A DNA stretch of 64,000 nucleotides from Desulfosporosinus fructosivorans (GCF_004766045.1 NZ_SPQQ01000007.1:62001-126000); one strand, 5' to 3'; counted from the first letter of the stretch, positions 35,309 to 44,989 are shown. Program-made: numbers and translations. The notes: generated from the letters alone by a model not told the origin.

Positions 35309-36412
35309 TTACGACGTTCTAACAGGCAATACAAGATAAAGATAATTAGGATCATCTAAGGGCCTCATTACACCTGGGCTAAAGGGTCCAGAGAGTTCGA
35401 ATATAATTTGTTCACTATTGATTACTTTCAAAGCATCTATTAGAAATTTTGCATTAAAGGCAATCATAACACTTTTACCTTCCAGTTCGACGTTTATTTG
35501 TTCCGATATTTTCCCAAATTCGGACGTTTGATCAATTCTTAGTTCGTTTTCTTCAACATTTATTCTTATAATATTAGCCCCGCTTTTATCACGGGAAAGT
35601 AATGAAGCGCGCTCGACAGCTTCCAGAAAACTTCTAACGGATAGATTTACTTTTGTTTCACATGTTTGGGGAATTACTTGTTTAAAATTTGGAAACTGTC
35701 CTTCAATAAGTCTAGAAACTAAATAAATAGACCCGAATTTAAATACCACTTGATTATTACTGAAATTAATGGTTAAGATTTCATCTTCATCTCGCAGTAA
35801 GCGATATATTTCTGATAACGTCTTAGAAGGAATAATACCACTAAAATTTAATTCCTCAGGGTTTGGTATCTCAGCAATGCTATAAGCCAAACGATGTGTA
35901 TCTGTTGCTACTAAACGGATACTAGAACTTTCAATTTGTAATAAAGATCCATTAAATACTGGGCGATTTTCTTCTACAGCACAAGCAAATACGGTCTGTC
36001 TAATCATGTTTTTAAATACTGTAGTTGTCAGTGTAAATGAAATAGGATCCAATAGATCTGGAAGCAAAGGGAATTCCTCTGGATCGTACCCATTTAAAAT
36101 TATTTCAGATTGATTGTAACAAATAGTGATCGCTTTATCCCGTTCCTCTAGGGTAATAGTTGTATCCGGTAATTTTCGGACGACTTCCGAGAAAAGTTTT
36201 GCAGGAACAACCATTATACCTTCTTCAATAACTTGGGCAGGCACCTCACATCGTATTCCCATTTCAAGATCAGTAGCCGCAAATTGTAAAGACTGTTGTT
36301 CAGCTTTGATTAAAATCCCTTGAAGAATTGGCAAGGTGTTTTTACTAGATACAGCCTTTTGAACAGCATTTACCGCAGAAAGCAGTGCATCTTTTGAGCA
36401 GAAGATTTTCAT
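35309..36412 (-). CDS. dnaN: DNA polymerase III beta sliding clamp
   Basis: The 367-residue replication clamp, with three repeats of the clamp fold. The start MKIFCSKDALLSAVNAVQKA and the C-terminal hydrophobic-cleft tail NYLYLVLPVRTS are typical; the region FNGSLLQIESSSIRLVATDT is the usual second-domain signature. The gene is 272 bp from dnaA, and that gap carries three DnaA boxes. Confidence 0.97.
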   Translation of the reverse strand: MKIFCSKDALLSAVNAVQKAVSSKNTLPILQGILIKAEQQSLQFAATDLEMGIRCEVPAQVIEEGIMVVPAKLFSEVVRKLPDTTITLEERDKAITICYNQSEIILNGYDPEEFPLLPDLLDPISFTLTTTVFKNMIRQTVFACAVEENRPVFNGSLLQIESSSIRLVATDTHRLAYSIAEIPNPEELNFSGIIPSKTLSEIYRLLRDEDEILTINFSNNQVVFKFGSIYLVSRLIEGQFPNFKQVIPQTCETKVNLSVRSFLEAVERASLLSRDKSGANIIRINVEENELRIDQTSEFGKISEQINVELEGKSVMIAFNAKFLIDALKVINSEQIIFELSGPFSPGVMRPLDDPNYLYLVLPVRTS

Positions 36413-36684
36413 ATAGTTGAATCCTCCCCTTAAACTTTGTAGTTAAAGTTCTAAATCAGGCTTAATAATAATAAGATAATAAATAGTAGTTATAGTAGTA
36501 TTGCTTGTCAACATGTGGATAAGTCTATAAATAGTGCTAAACCACTGAGAAAATGAATGTTGAAAAAGGTGTGGACAGATGGATATAAGTTATCCACATG
36601 TCCACATATATTATTTATTTTTTACTTTATCCAAATAATATAAACAAGTTATCCACAAATCTGAACTTGTATAAATTAAAAGTT
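36413..36684. other. oriC: Origin region between dnaA and dnaN with DnaA boxes
   Basis: A 272-bp AT-rich gap with three perfect DnaA boxes (TTATCCACA or its complement): 36514-36522 (minus), 36590-36598 (plus) and 36649-36657 (plus). With the larger cluster upstream of dnaA this forms a bipartite origin as in Bacillus. Confidence 0.85.
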
Positions 36685-38046
36685 TTACTCAGATTGTATC
36701 CGTTGAATCATTTCGTTAATTTTTTTTTCTAATAAAGGATCATTTAATATGGCATTTGTAATTTTATCGTGAGCGTGCATTACGGTGGTATGATCTCTAC
36801 CACCAAACTCGTCACCGATCTTTGGCAGAGAGGAATCTGTGAGTTGGCGCGAAAGGTACATGGCAATTTGCCTAGGAAAGGCCACAGCACGCGTTCTCTT
36901 TTTTGCTTTAAACTCACTGGGAGATAGATGAAAATATCCCGCAACAGATTGTTGAATTATCTCAATAGTTATTTGTTTGGTGCTGTTTGCCGGTATGATG
37001 TCCTTTAATGCTTCAACTGCAACCTCTGTAGTTATGGGGATCAAACTAAGGGAGGCAAAAGCCATGACACGAATGAGAGCTCCCTCAAGTTCACGTATAT
37101 TAGAGTGTATTTTATCAGCGATATAAAACATTACTTCATTAGGAACTTGAAGATTTTCTAGCATAGCTTTTTTTCTAAGAATAGCTATGCGTGTTTCTAA
37201 ATCTGGGGCCTGAATATCAGTGATTAGACCCCATTCAAAACGAGAACGCAATCGGTCTTCTAAGGTTGGTATTTCTTTGGGAGGGCGGTCGGAAGAAATA
37301 ATAATTTGCTTATTTGCTTCATGGAGCGCATTAAAGGTATGAAAGAACTCTTCTTGAGTTCGCTCTTTACCCGCTAAAAATTGTATATCATCAATCAAAA
37401 GAATATCCACATTTCGGTACTGATTGCGAAATTCAATGGAGTTTTCGTCCTTAATCGAATCAATAAGTTCATTTGTGAATTTTTCACTGGAAACATAAAG
37501 GACCTTAGTATTAGGAGATCGTTGAAGAATATGATGACCAATAGCATGCATGAGGTGAGTTTTACCCAAGCCAACTCCTCCATAAATGAATAGAGGATTA
37601 TAAGATTTAGCTGGTGATTCTGCAACAGCTAAAGAGGCTGCATGAGCAAAGCGATTGCTGTTTCCAATGACAAACGTGTCAAAGGTATATTTATTATTAA
37701 GAAAATTAGGCGAAGTTTCAGGTTGTTTTGGAATTATTGGGGAAACTGGATTGGAAGGAACAGCATCTTCAGCATAGGATCCCTCTGGTGAGGGGATAAT
37801 AAAACGTAGACTGACGGAATGTCCTAAAATGGATTGGATAGAAGAACGGATTAAAGGTGCATAACGACTCTCTAACCAATCTTTAGCAAATTCATTAGGA
37901 ACACTAATGACAATTGTATCGCCATCAATAAGAAAAAGTCGTGTGGAACTAAACCATGTTTCAAAGCTTGGCTTTGATAGTTCAGTTTTTAGCTTTTCTA
38001 GAGTTTCCTGCCACAAAAATTCCGGTGAGATTGACTGTGGTGGCAT
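36685..38046 (-). CDS. dnaA: Chromosomal replication initiator DnaA
   Basis: A 453-residue AAA+ initiator. Domain I is at residues 1-85, a short linker follows, and domain III has the P-loop YGGVGLGKTHLMHAIGH near residue 155 and Walker B DILLIDDIQFLAGKE. Domain IV has the DNA-binding signature GGRDHTTVMHAHDKI near the C-terminus. AAGGGAGGT lies upstream of the ATG at 38046. It is flanked on both sides by DnaA boxes. Confidence 0.98.
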   Translation of the reverse strand: MPPQSISPEFLWQETLEKLKTELSKPSFETWFSSTRLFLIDGDTIVISVPNEFAKDWLESRYAPLIRSSIQSILGHSVSLRFIIPSPEGSYAEDAVPSNPVSPIIPKQPETSPNFLNNKYTFDTFVIGNSNRFAHAASLAVAESPAKSYNPLFIYGGVGLGKTHLMHAIGHHILQRSPNTKVLYVSSEKFTNELIDSIKDENSIEFRNQYRNVDILLIDDIQFLAGKERTQEEFFHTFNALHEANKQIIISSDRPPKEIPTLEDRLRSRFEWGLITDIQAPDLETRIAILRKKAMLENLQVPNEVMFYIADKIHSNIRELEGALIRVMAFASLSLIPITTEVAVEALKDIIPANSTKQITIEIIQQSVAGYFHLSPSEFKAKKRTRAVAFPRQIAMYLSRQLTDSSLPKIGDEFGGRDHTTVMHAHDKITNAILNDPLLEKKINEMIQRIQSE

Positions 38047-38310
38047 GGACGGACCTCCCTTGTATTAAAGAATGTGAGATTAATGACAATAAAAAAGTTA
38101 TACACAAACTTATACACATTTGTGGATAACTTAGTCAAATTAAGTAGTGTGGATAAAAGATAACTCGAAATGTAGATTGCCCAAGGGGATGTATTGACAT
38201 AATATCAAGTTTTCGAAAGGTTATCAACAGGAATATTGTGAGTATGAGCAAATTATTCACAGTGGATAACTTTCTCACTAACTATCTTATCCACATTATA
38301 GTGAAGTCCT
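38047..38310. other. oriC: Main origin (oriC) DnaA-box cluster
   Basis: Between dnaA and rpmH I count six exact TTATNCACA boxes: 38098 and 38110 (plus), 38121 and 38148 (minus), 38253 and 38287 (plus), with two one-mismatch boxes at 38221 and 38261. Gene orientation flips here (minus strand left, plus strand right), which marks the origin. The AT-rich stretches between boxes are candidates for the unwinding element. Confidence 0.92.
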
Positions 38311-38314
38311 TAGC

Positions 38315-38344
38315 TTGACAGATCAAAAAATGTTAGAGTATAAT
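38315..38344 (+). promoter_or_regulatory. Promoter of rpmH
   Basis: TTGACA at 38315 and TATAAT at 38339 with an 18-bp spacer, a consensus sigma-A promoter, about 65 bp before the rpmH start. Confidence 0.8.
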
Positions 38345-38408
38345 CTCTAAGTAAGTTTGATTGCTAAGAATGTTTTTTTCGTTATGAAAATAAGGAGGTG
38401 TCGTTAAA

Positions 38409-38543
38409 TTGAAAAGAACATATCAACCGAAGAATCGCCGTCATAAGCGTGTTCACGGTTTTTTAAGTCGTATGAGTACACCAACAGGAAGAAATGTTAT
38501 CAAACGTCGTCGATTAAAAGGTCGGAAAAAATTATCAGTTTAA
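38409..38543 (+). CDS. rpmH: Ribosomal protein L34
   Basis: A 44-residue ribosomal protein of the large subunit, KRTYQPKNRRHKRVHGFLSR and ending GRKKLSV. It uses a TTG start at 38409 after a strong ribosome binding site, AAGGAGGTG. It is the first gene of the rightward arm, with rnpA about 130 bp downstream. A terminator follows directly, so part of the transcripts stop there. Confidence 0.97.
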   Translation: MKRTYQPKNRRHKRVHGFLSRMSTPTGRNVIKRRRLKGRKKLSV

Positions 38544-38567
38544 GGCCGCATTATGTGGCCTTTTTTT
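38543..38567 (+). terminator. Terminator after rpmH
   Basis: A hairpin with AGGCC and GGCCT arms overlapping the rpmH stop codon, followed by seven T. It would give higher rpmH than rnpA expression. Confidence 0.85.
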
Positions 38568-38670
38568 AAATAAATTTTTTCTGCGTTAGACAATTTCCAT
38601 AAAACGTTTAAATTAAAGCATTGTTAGATAGAATATGTTCTAACCAAAGGTATCCAAGCCTGGAGGATTT

Positions 38671-39009
38671 ATGTTAAAAAGAAATTTCCGCTTGCGCAAG
38701 AAATCTCACATTAAAGAGGTTTTTGCGGAAGGAAAAAATTATTCTGTAAAGTATGTTGCTATTTATGTTTTAAAAGGTCCTAAACGTTTTGGATTTATTG
38801 CCTCCAAAAAAGTTGGCAACTCAGTTCAGAGAAATCGTGCCAAGAGACTAATGAGGGAAGTCATCCGTATTCATTTGTCTGAAATTAGAAATGATATTCA
38901 AATAATTCTTATTGCTAGGGCAAAGATAAAAGGAGTTTCCTATTTGGAAGTCGAAAAGACTATGATGAACATGTTAAAAAACGCAAATGCTTTAGTTAAG
39001 AGTGAGTAA
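38671..39009 (+). CDS. rnpA: Ribonuclease P protein component
   Basis: The 112-residue protein subunit of RNase P, which matures tRNA 5' ends with the rnpB RNA (not in this window). The signature RNRAKRLMREVIR is at about residues 54-66, with the N-terminal RNFRLRKKSHIKEVFAEGKN. Start ATG is preceded by TGGAGG. It precedes yidD by 6 bp, the conserved rpmH-rnpA-yidD-yidC order. Confidence 0.95.
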   Translation: MLKRNFRLRKKSHIKEVFAEGKNYSVKYVAIYVLKGPKRFGFIASKKVGNSVQRNRAKRLMREVIRIHLSEIRNDIQIILIARAKIKGVSYLEVEKTMMNMLKNANALVKSE

Positions 39010-39015
39010 AATATT

Positions 39016-39222
39016 ATGAAAAAAATATTAGTTTTTTTAATTCGTCTGTACCAAAAATTCCTTTCCCCTCTGAAAGGACAAACCTGTCGCTTTTACCCGA
39101 GTTGCTCGGAGTATTCTGTTCAGGTTATACAAAAGTACGGCTTATCCAAAGGCAGTTGGAAAGCAATTAAAAGAATTTCAAAATGCCATCCGTTTCATCC
39201 TGGAGGGCACGACCCAGCATAA
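39016..39222 (+). CDS. yidD: Membrane protein insertion efficiency factor YidD
   Basis: A 68-residue protein that helps YidC insert membrane proteins. The family signature CRFYPSCSEYSVQVIQKYG and the C-terminal KCHPFHPGGHDPA are complete. Only 6 bp separate it from rnpA and 11 bp from the yidC start. Confidence 0.95.
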   Translation: MKKILVFLIRLYQKFLSPLKGQTCRFYPSCSEYSVQVIQKYGLSKGSWKAIKRISKCHPFHPGGHDPA

Positions 39223-39233
39223 GGAGGATTTTT

Positions 39234-39902
39234 ATGAATATTATTGTCGAAGGAATGACCAGTTTATTAAATATACTCTATAATTTTTCCGCTTCAATGG
39301 GTTTTGCTAATTATGGAGTAGCGATTATTCTTTTAACTATGTTAATTAAAACCTTGATTTATCCTTTAACTTATAAACAAATGGCTTCAATGCGTAAAAC
39401 AGTTGATCTACAACCAAAGATCAAAGCAATTCAAGCAAAACATAAAAATAATAAGGAAAAAGCTAACGCAGCGGTTATGGAGCTATACAAGGAAAATAAA
39501 GTTAATCCAATGGGTGGTTGCCTTCCAATTCTCGTTCAGTTGCCGATTTTCTGGGCATTATATAGTACCTTACTTCATTTTCAATATGGGTCAAATCCAG
39601 CTGCCTATTCGTTCTTATACTTTGATCTAACTAAAATCTATGGTTTTACGCTTTCCTACCATTTGATATTACCTATTTTTGCTGCTGCAACAACATACCT
39701 GCAAACGAAACTAACAAATCCAAATACTTCGGATCCGACACAAAAGACGATGTTATATATAATGCCAGTGTTTTTTGCTTATATTAGTGCCACAGTTCCT
39801 GCAGGTTTGGCCTTATATTGGGTAACAATGAACGTTGTTTCGATTTTCCAACAACTTTATATTAATAGAAAATTGGCTAACCAAACTAAGAGCGCTATAT
39901 AG
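39234..39902 (+). CDS. yidC: Membrane protein insertase YidC/SpoIIIJ
   Basis: A 222-residue YidC/Oxa1-type insertase that puts proteins into the membrane. Five hydrophobic helices are visible, with the conserved positively charged residue as Lys in LTMLIKTLIYPL and the FWALYSTLLHF region. It has no lipobox signal, unlike Bacillus SpoIIIJ, but as in many Peptococcaceae. The start at 39234 follows AAGGAGG; the longer frame from 39183 lies inside yidD and is rejected. Confidence 0.95.
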   Translation: MNIIVEGMTSLLNILYNFSASMGFANYGVAIILLTMLIKTLIYPLTYKQMASMRKTVDLQPKIKAIQAKHKNNKEKANAAVMELYKENKVNPMGGCLPILVQLPIFWALYSTLLHFQYGSNPAAYSFLYFDLTKIYGFTLSYHLILPIFAAATTYLQTKLTNPNTSDPTQKTMLYIMPVFFAYISATVPAGLALYWVTMNVVSIFQQLYINRKLANQTKSAI

Positions 39903-39932
39903 ATAAAGTGGAAGACGTGAGGAGGATCGGTC

Positions 39933-40559
39933 ATGAGGGTTGCAGAGAAAACCGGAAAAACGGTTGAAGAAGCGATCGCTGCTGGGGTTCTAGAGTTAGG
40001 CGTTGATCGTAATCGTGTAAAAATTGAAGTACTAGAGGAACCTACCAAAAAAGGTTTATTCGGACTCTTTGGAACACGTCTGGCTAAGGTTCGAATTTCT
40101 TATGAAGATGATCCTGGCACGTTGGCTGCAGATTTTATTAGTAATGTTTGTCAAGCAATGGGCGTTAATGCTAATACCCAAACGAGTAAGAATGGAGAAC
40201 ACTGGCATATTGATATAACTGGACCGGAGCTTGGAATTCTTATTGGACGGCGTGGAGATACATTAGATGCGTTGCAATACTTAACGAATTTAGCTGTTGC
40301 TAGGAAATTATCTGAACGTGTTCGTCTTATAGTGGATGTTGAAGGGTATAGGTCACGCCGCGAAGATACTTTAGTTCGTCTGGCGAAAAGGTTGTCTGAA
40401 AAGGTTAAGAGAACTGGGATTCGAGTTGTATTAGAGCCTATGAACCCTCATGAACGGCGAATTATTCATACTTCTTTACAGGATGAAACTAGAATATCAA
40501 CTTTTAGTGAAGGTGATGACCCTAATAGGCGTGTAGTTATCTCATTGAAAAGAGTATAG
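39933..40559 (+). CDS. jag: RNA-binding protein Jag/KhpB
   Basis: A 208-residue RNA-binding protein with the Jag-N domain (residues 1-50, MRVAEKTGKTVEEAIAAG and KKGLFGLFG), a KH domain with the loop ILIGRRGDTLDALQYL and a C-terminal R3H motif (RRIIHTSLQD). It acts with KhpA and is linked to cell division and sporulation regulation. Its stop is followed directly by an R1 repeat. Confidence 0.94.
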   Translation: MRVAEKTGKTVEEAIAAGVLELGVDRNRVKIEVLEEPTKKGLFGLFGTRLAKVRISYEDDPGTLAADFISNVCQAMGVNANTQTSKNGEHWHIDITGPELGILIGRRGDTLDALQYLTNLAVARKLSERVRLIVDVEGYRSRREDTLVRLAKRLSEKVKRTGIRVVLEPMNPHERRIIHTSLQDETRISTFSEGDDPNRRVVISLKRV

Positions 40560-40640
40560 AGAAAACTTGGCTTCCGCCAAGCCTTCAGGCGCTGGCGATC
40601 GCCTATGTTGCACTTATACTTTCTGACTTGTATAATATTA
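40557..40640 (+). repeat. R1 dispersed repeat, copy 2
   Basis: A copy of the element described at 27154, beginning AAAACTTGGCTTCCGCC and continuing through GGCGCTGGCGATCGCC and GTTGCACTTATACTTTCTG. Its second hairpin is degraded. It begins at the jag stop and leads into the terminator at 40671. Confidence 0.75.
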
Positions 40641-40670
40641 CTTATAGATTTTTACTTATTGTTTGGTATT

Positions 40671-40724
40671 AAGAACTTGGCTGGCGCCGACATCTGTAGG
40701 TCTGGAGCTAGCCAAGTTCTTTTT
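40671..40724 (+). terminator. Terminator after jag
   Basis: A 12-bp stem, AAGAACTTGGCT and AGCCAAGTTCTT, with a 27-base interior that can pair further, then TTTTT. The arm sequence resembles the end of R1, so R1 may have supplied this terminator. Confidence 0.8.
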
Positions 40725-40808
40725 ATTAAGTAAATCAAGTATTTTTCCGACGTGGGCTGGAAAGCAATATAGAGAACTATCGACTTTAAATTAAATGGAG
40801 ATGATCGG

Positions 40809-42170
40809 GTGGACGATACGATTGTTGCTATGGCTACGGCAATGGGTGAAACAAGTATTCATATTTTAAGATTGAGCGGTTCTATATCTGGAAATATTAT
40901 TGAGAAATGTTTTGAACCACGCAATATGAAACGCTGGTCTCTAAAGGAAAATTTCAGCTTAAACCTTGGTATCTTTAGGGATGAAGAGAAAGTACTCGAC
41001 GAGGTTCTCGTTGGTAGAATGTTGTCTCCTTCTTCTTATACAGGTGAGGATGTATATGAAATCAATTGCCACGGCGGAACTTACGTAGCGCAAAGAATTT
41101 TGCAAGCTTGTATTCGTCATGGCGCGAAACTCGCTGAGCCTGGTGAATTCTCTAAACGGGCATTTCTAAATGGTAAGATGGACTTAGTTCAAGCGGAAGC
41201 GGTTATTGATTTGATTAGCTCTCGGACAGAGACAGCTGCAAATTTAGCTTTAAATCAACTAAGTGGTGGACTTTCAAGAAGAATCTTAAATCTGAGAGAA
41301 AAAATACTAGAAATCTTTGCTTTTATCGAAGCTGGTATTGATTTTCCTGAAGACGATGTTGAAACTTTAGATAGAGAAAACCTCAGAGCTAGAGTTAATG
41401 AAGCTCTAGTAGATTCTAATCACCTTTTAGCTGGAAGTAGAACGGGGAAAATAATTAGGGATGGTCTACTCACTGTTATTGTTGGGCGGCCTAATGTCGG
41501 GAAATCGAGTTTGCTTAATGCGTTATTACGAGAAGAAAGAGCTATAGTAACTGACATTCCGGGAACAACACGTGACGAAATCAGAGAATCAGTCAGTGTG
41601 GGAGGTATCCTTCTGAAACTGGTGGATACTGCAGGTATTTGTGAAAGTAACGATCTTGTAGAACGCCTAGGAATCGAAAGAACGTGGAATGCATTACTGA
41701 AGGCAGAACTGATTTTGTTAGTGGTTCAGGCGAACCTCCCTTTAACAAAAGATGAGTTATATATTTTGAATGTCTATGCCGAGAAAGTTATTGTTGTTGT
41801 TAATAAAATAGATCTGTTAGAGAATGAAATAATAGTATCTGATTATAACAATGCACACTGGATTCCTTTTTCTGTTCTACAGCATAAGGGTTTTGAAGAG
41901 CTTGAAGTTCAAATCCAAAGTAGAGTTTATCAGGGAGATGCTGTTCTTACGTCAGACTCACTACTGTCTAATGTACGTCAGATTTCTGCTTTAGAGCGTT
42001 GCGACAGTGCTTTAAAACAAGCGTCGGAAAGTATTGAGTCAGGAATGCCGTGGGATATACTTTCTATTGATCTTCGCGAAGCACTCCATCACGTATCAGA
42101 AATAACAGGACATGATGTTCAAGAATCACTTCTAGAAGATATTTTTTCTCGATTTTGTATCGGAAAGTAG
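40809..42170 (+). CDS. mnmE: tRNA modification GTPase MnmE
   Basis: A 453-residue GTPase that with MnmG makes cmnm5U34 in tRNAs. The N-terminal domain binds tetrahydrofolate; the G domain has GRPNVGKSSLLNALL (about 220-235), DTAG and NKIDLL. The C-terminus carries the catalytic FCIGK. The start is a GTG at 40809 with GGAG upstream. It is 8 bp from mnmG. Confidence 0.96.
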   Translation: MDDTIVAMATAMGETSIHILRLSGSISGNIIEKCFEPRNMKRWSLKENFSLNLGIFRDEEKVLDEVLVGRMLSPSSYTGEDVYEINCHGGTYVAQRILQACIRHGAKLAEPGEFSKRAFLNGKMDLVQAEAVIDLISSRTETAANLALNQLSGGLSRRILNLREKILEIFAFIEAGIDFPEDDVETLDRENLRARVNEALVDSNHLLAGSRTGKIIRDGLLTVIVGRPNVGKSSLLNALLREERAIVTDIPGTTRDEIRESVSVGGILLKLVDTAGICESNDLVERLGIERTWNALLKAELILLVVQANLPLTKDELYILNVYAEKVIVVVNKIDLLENEIIVSDYNNAHWIPFSVLQHKGFEELEVQIQSRVYQGDAVLTSDSLLSNVRQISALERCDSALKQASESIESGMPWDILSIDLREALHHVSEITGHDVQESLLEDIFSRFCIGK

Positions 42171-42178
42171 GATGAACT

Positions 42179-44083
42179 TTGGAATACTTTGCTGGAAAAT
42201 ACGATGTTATTGTGGTTGGAGCTGGGCATGCAGGGTGTGAAGCAGCCCTTGCCGCTGCACGACTTGGGTGTGAGACCTTATTACTCACCTTAAACCTTGA
42301 TACGATTGCACATATGCCCTGTAATCCATCACTTGGTGGACCAGCTAAAGGGCATTTGATTCGAGAAATTGATGCTTTAGGTGGTCAAATGGGGATTGTA
42401 GCTGACAAAACATCTTTGCAAGTAAAAATGTTGAATACAGGAAAAGGACCTGCTGTACATGCTTTGAGGGTTCAATCCGATAAACTGGCTTACCAGAATA
42501 GAATGAGAGATGTATTATTCTCTCATTCTAGGCTAACAGTATCTCAAGGGATGGTAGAGCGTCTTGTTGTCGATAAGTATAGAATGTCTGGCGTCGTTAC
42601 ACGATCTGGTGCACGTTATGAATCTGACAATGTAGTCTTAACAAGTGGTACATATTTGCGTGGTAGAATCATCATAGGGGATTCTATGTATCAAGGTGGA
42701 CCAAATGGGCAAATGCCAGCTATGTCGCTATCTGATTCACTCAAAGAGTTAGGAATTGATTTGGGAAGATTTAAAACCGGCACACCGCCTCGAATCCATC
42801 GCCAGTCTGTTGAGTATTCTAAATTTCGTATTCAGCCTGGCGATGATAAGTTTTCGAGTTATTCCTTTTTACCAACTCAAAGTCAATTTTGGGGCAAAGA
42901 TCTATCTAAACAAGTTCCGTGTTGGTTAGGATATACTGCAACTCAAACACATGATATTATCCGGGAAAACCTATACCGAGCGCCTTTATATTCTGGTAAA
43001 ATTGAAGGAATTGGTCCTCGTTATTGCCCATCCATCGAAGACAAGGTTGTTAGATTTGCCCAAAGAGAAGCTCATCAGATCTTTTTAGAACCTGAAGGTT
43101 GGCAAAGTGACGAGCTTTATGTTGCCGGTCTCTCGACTAGTATGCCAGAGGATGTCCAAGTGAAAATACTACAGAGTATTCCTGGACTAGAAAATGTTTG
43201 CATGTTACGTCCGGGATATGCTATTGAGTATGACTATGTCAAGCCACATCAACTTTCTCTAGGGTTAGAAGTACGGCAGCTACCGGGGCTGTTTACTGCT
43301 GGTCAATTAAATGGAACGTCTGGATATGAAGAGGCTGCTGCACAAGGTTTGATGGCAGGGATTAATGCTGCTCTTCGAGCCAATGCCAAAGACCCGTTCA
43401 TTCTTCTTCGTTCGGACGGTTATCTAGGGGTTTTGATAGATGACTTGGTTACAAAAGGGGTCAAGGAACCTTACCGACTTTTAACGTCCCGAGCAGAATA
43501 CAGGTTAATCTTACGGCAAGACAATGCTGATTTAAGGTTGACAGATAAAGGAAGGGCAATTGGGTTAGTCAGTGAAGAGCGTTGGGAACGTTTCCTGACT
43601 AAAAAGAAGAACTATAACTATATTAAAGAGCTTTGGAAAGTGACCGTTTTCTCTCCTTTGCGGGAAGAGTTACACATAGTTATGGCAGAGGCTAAATCTA
43701 CTCCTGTGCGTGGAGGAATCAGCGCTCAGGATTTAATACGCAGACCAGAAATTACGCTTGACCATTTAGTTAAACTCCTTCCAGAGTTAGACCAATTTGA
43801 TCGGGAAGTTCTTGAAGAAGTAGAGGTTGAAACAAAGTATTCAGGATATATTGAAAAACAATGGGCGGATATTGAGAGATTTTCTAAGTTAGAAGCCCGC
43901 TGTCTGTCAGATGCTCTTGATTATGAAGCTATACGAGGATTATCCACTGAAGGTAGGCAACGTCTTATGGAAGTTCGACCTTTGAATATTGGACAGGCCT
44001 CACGAATTACTGGAGTTACTCCGGCTGATATTTCCGTTTTGCTCGTTTCTTTAGAACAACGGCGCAGAGGAGGAAATAGATGA
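42179..44083 (+). CDS. mnmG: tRNA modification enzyme MnmG (GidA)
   Basis: The 634-residue FAD-binding partner of MnmE. The Rossmann motif YDVIVVGAGHAGCEAALAAA and the substrate-binding blocks HMPCNPSLGGPAKGHLIREI and GTYLRGRIIIGD are present. The C-terminal domain mediates MnmE contact. The start is TTG at 42179. Its stop overlaps the rsmG start (ATGA), indicating coupled translation. Confidence 0.96.
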   Translation: MEYFAGKYDVIVVGAGHAGCEAALAAARLGCETLLLTLNLDTIAHMPCNPSLGGPAKGHLIREIDALGGQMGIVADKTSLQVKMLNTGKGPAVHALRVQSDKLAYQNRMRDVLFSHSRLTVSQGMVERLVVDKYRMSGVVTRSGARYESDNVVLTSGTYLRGRIIIGDSMYQGGPNGQMPAMSLSDSLKELGIDLGRFKTGTPPRIHRQSVEYSKFRIQPGDDKFSSYSFLPTQSQFWGKDLSKQVPCWLGYTATQTHDIIRENLYRAPLYSGKIEGIGPRYCPSIEDKVVRFAQREAHQIFLEPEGWQSDELYVAGLSTSMPEDVQVKILQSIPGLENVCMLRPGYAIEYDYVKPHQLSLGLEVRQLPGLFTAGQLNGTSGYEEAAAQGLMAGINAALRANAKDPFILLRSDGYLGVLIDDLVTKGVKEPYRLLTSRAEYRLILRQDNADLRLTDKGRAIGLVSEERWERFLTKKKNYNYIKELWKVTVFSPLREELHIVMAEAKSTPVRGGISAQDLIRRPEITLDHLVKLLPELDQFDREVLEEVEVETKYSGYIEKQWADIERFSKLEARCLSDALDYEAIRGLSTEGRQRLMEVRPLNIGQASRITGVTPADISVLLVSLEQRRRGGNR

Positions 44084-44802
44084 TGTTTAGGGAGCATGCT
44101 TCTTTAATTCAATTATTAACCAAACAGCACATAGGAAGTGAATTATCTGATCTACAGGTTACTAAACTTTGTAATTTCGGAGATCTTTTACTAGATTGGA
44201 ATCAACGTTTAAATTTAACGAGAATTACTGAACCGCATGAAGTCATATTAAAGCATTTTATTGATTCTATGGTTTTAGGAAGGTTTATCAATGGTCTGAC
44301 GTTTGCTGATTTGGGAACTGGGGCTGGATTTCCTGGCATTCCTCTTAAGATCCTGCGTCCAGACTTAGATATTGTACTGATGGATTCATTAAAGAAGCGG
44401 TTAGATTTTTTAGACGTTGTTATTCAAGCATTAGATTTGAAGGGAATCAAGACTATTCATGCACGAGTGGAAGACTTTGGGAGAGATGTACACTATAGAA
44501 GACATTTTGACACAGTAAGTTCACGTGCGGTTGCCCGACTTCCTGTCTTGTTGGAATATGCGTTGCCTGTTCTAAAAGTCAACGGGCTACTATTAGCTCC
44601 AAAAGGATCCCAGTATGAAATAGAGGTTACAGAATCTAAGAGAGCTTTATTACTACTTGGAGGTTCAATAGAAGGTATTGAACATTTTAATCTTGGTGAA
44701 GGGGCAGAACATCGGGCGATTCTTAGAATAAGAAAAGTGAAAGAAACCCCTCCAGAGTACCCGCGTCAAGCAGGAACTCCAGCTAAGGATCCGCTTAGTT
44801 AA
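44080..44802 (+). CDS. rsmG: 16S rRNA (guanine-N7) methyltransferase RsmG
   Basis: A 240-residue SAM-dependent enzyme that methylates G527 in 16S rRNA. The SAM motif FADLGTGAGFPGIPLKI is clear, followed by DSLKKRLDFLD and VSSRAVARL. The start at 44080 overlaps mnmG; a second ATG at 44083 is possible. It completes the mnmE-mnmG-rsmG group typical next to parAB. Confidence 0.95.
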   Translation: MMFREHASLIQLLTKQHIGSELSDLQVTKLCNFGDLLLDWNQRLNLTRITEPHEVILKHFIDSMVLGRFINGLTFADLGTGAGFPGIPLKILRPDLDIVLMDSLKKRLDFLDVVIQALDLKGIKTIHARVEDFGRDVHYRRHFDTVSSRAVARLPVLLEYALPVLKVNGLLLAPKGSQYEIEVTESKRALLLLGGSIEGIEHFNLGEGAEHRAILRIRKVKETPPEYPRQAGTPAKDPLS

Positions 44803-44989
44803 CTATCTTCTAGAGATGTAAAGAAAACCAAAATAACCATAATATGGAGAATTAATACTATTTTGCATGCTGAATATTAGAGCGGTTAAGTTACTAATTA
44901 ATTTTGTAGTGAAGGAAATATGAATAGTACGTCGAATTATACTTTATGTACTCGTATTTACCTGTTTTGATTGTATTGGGGGGAGCATA

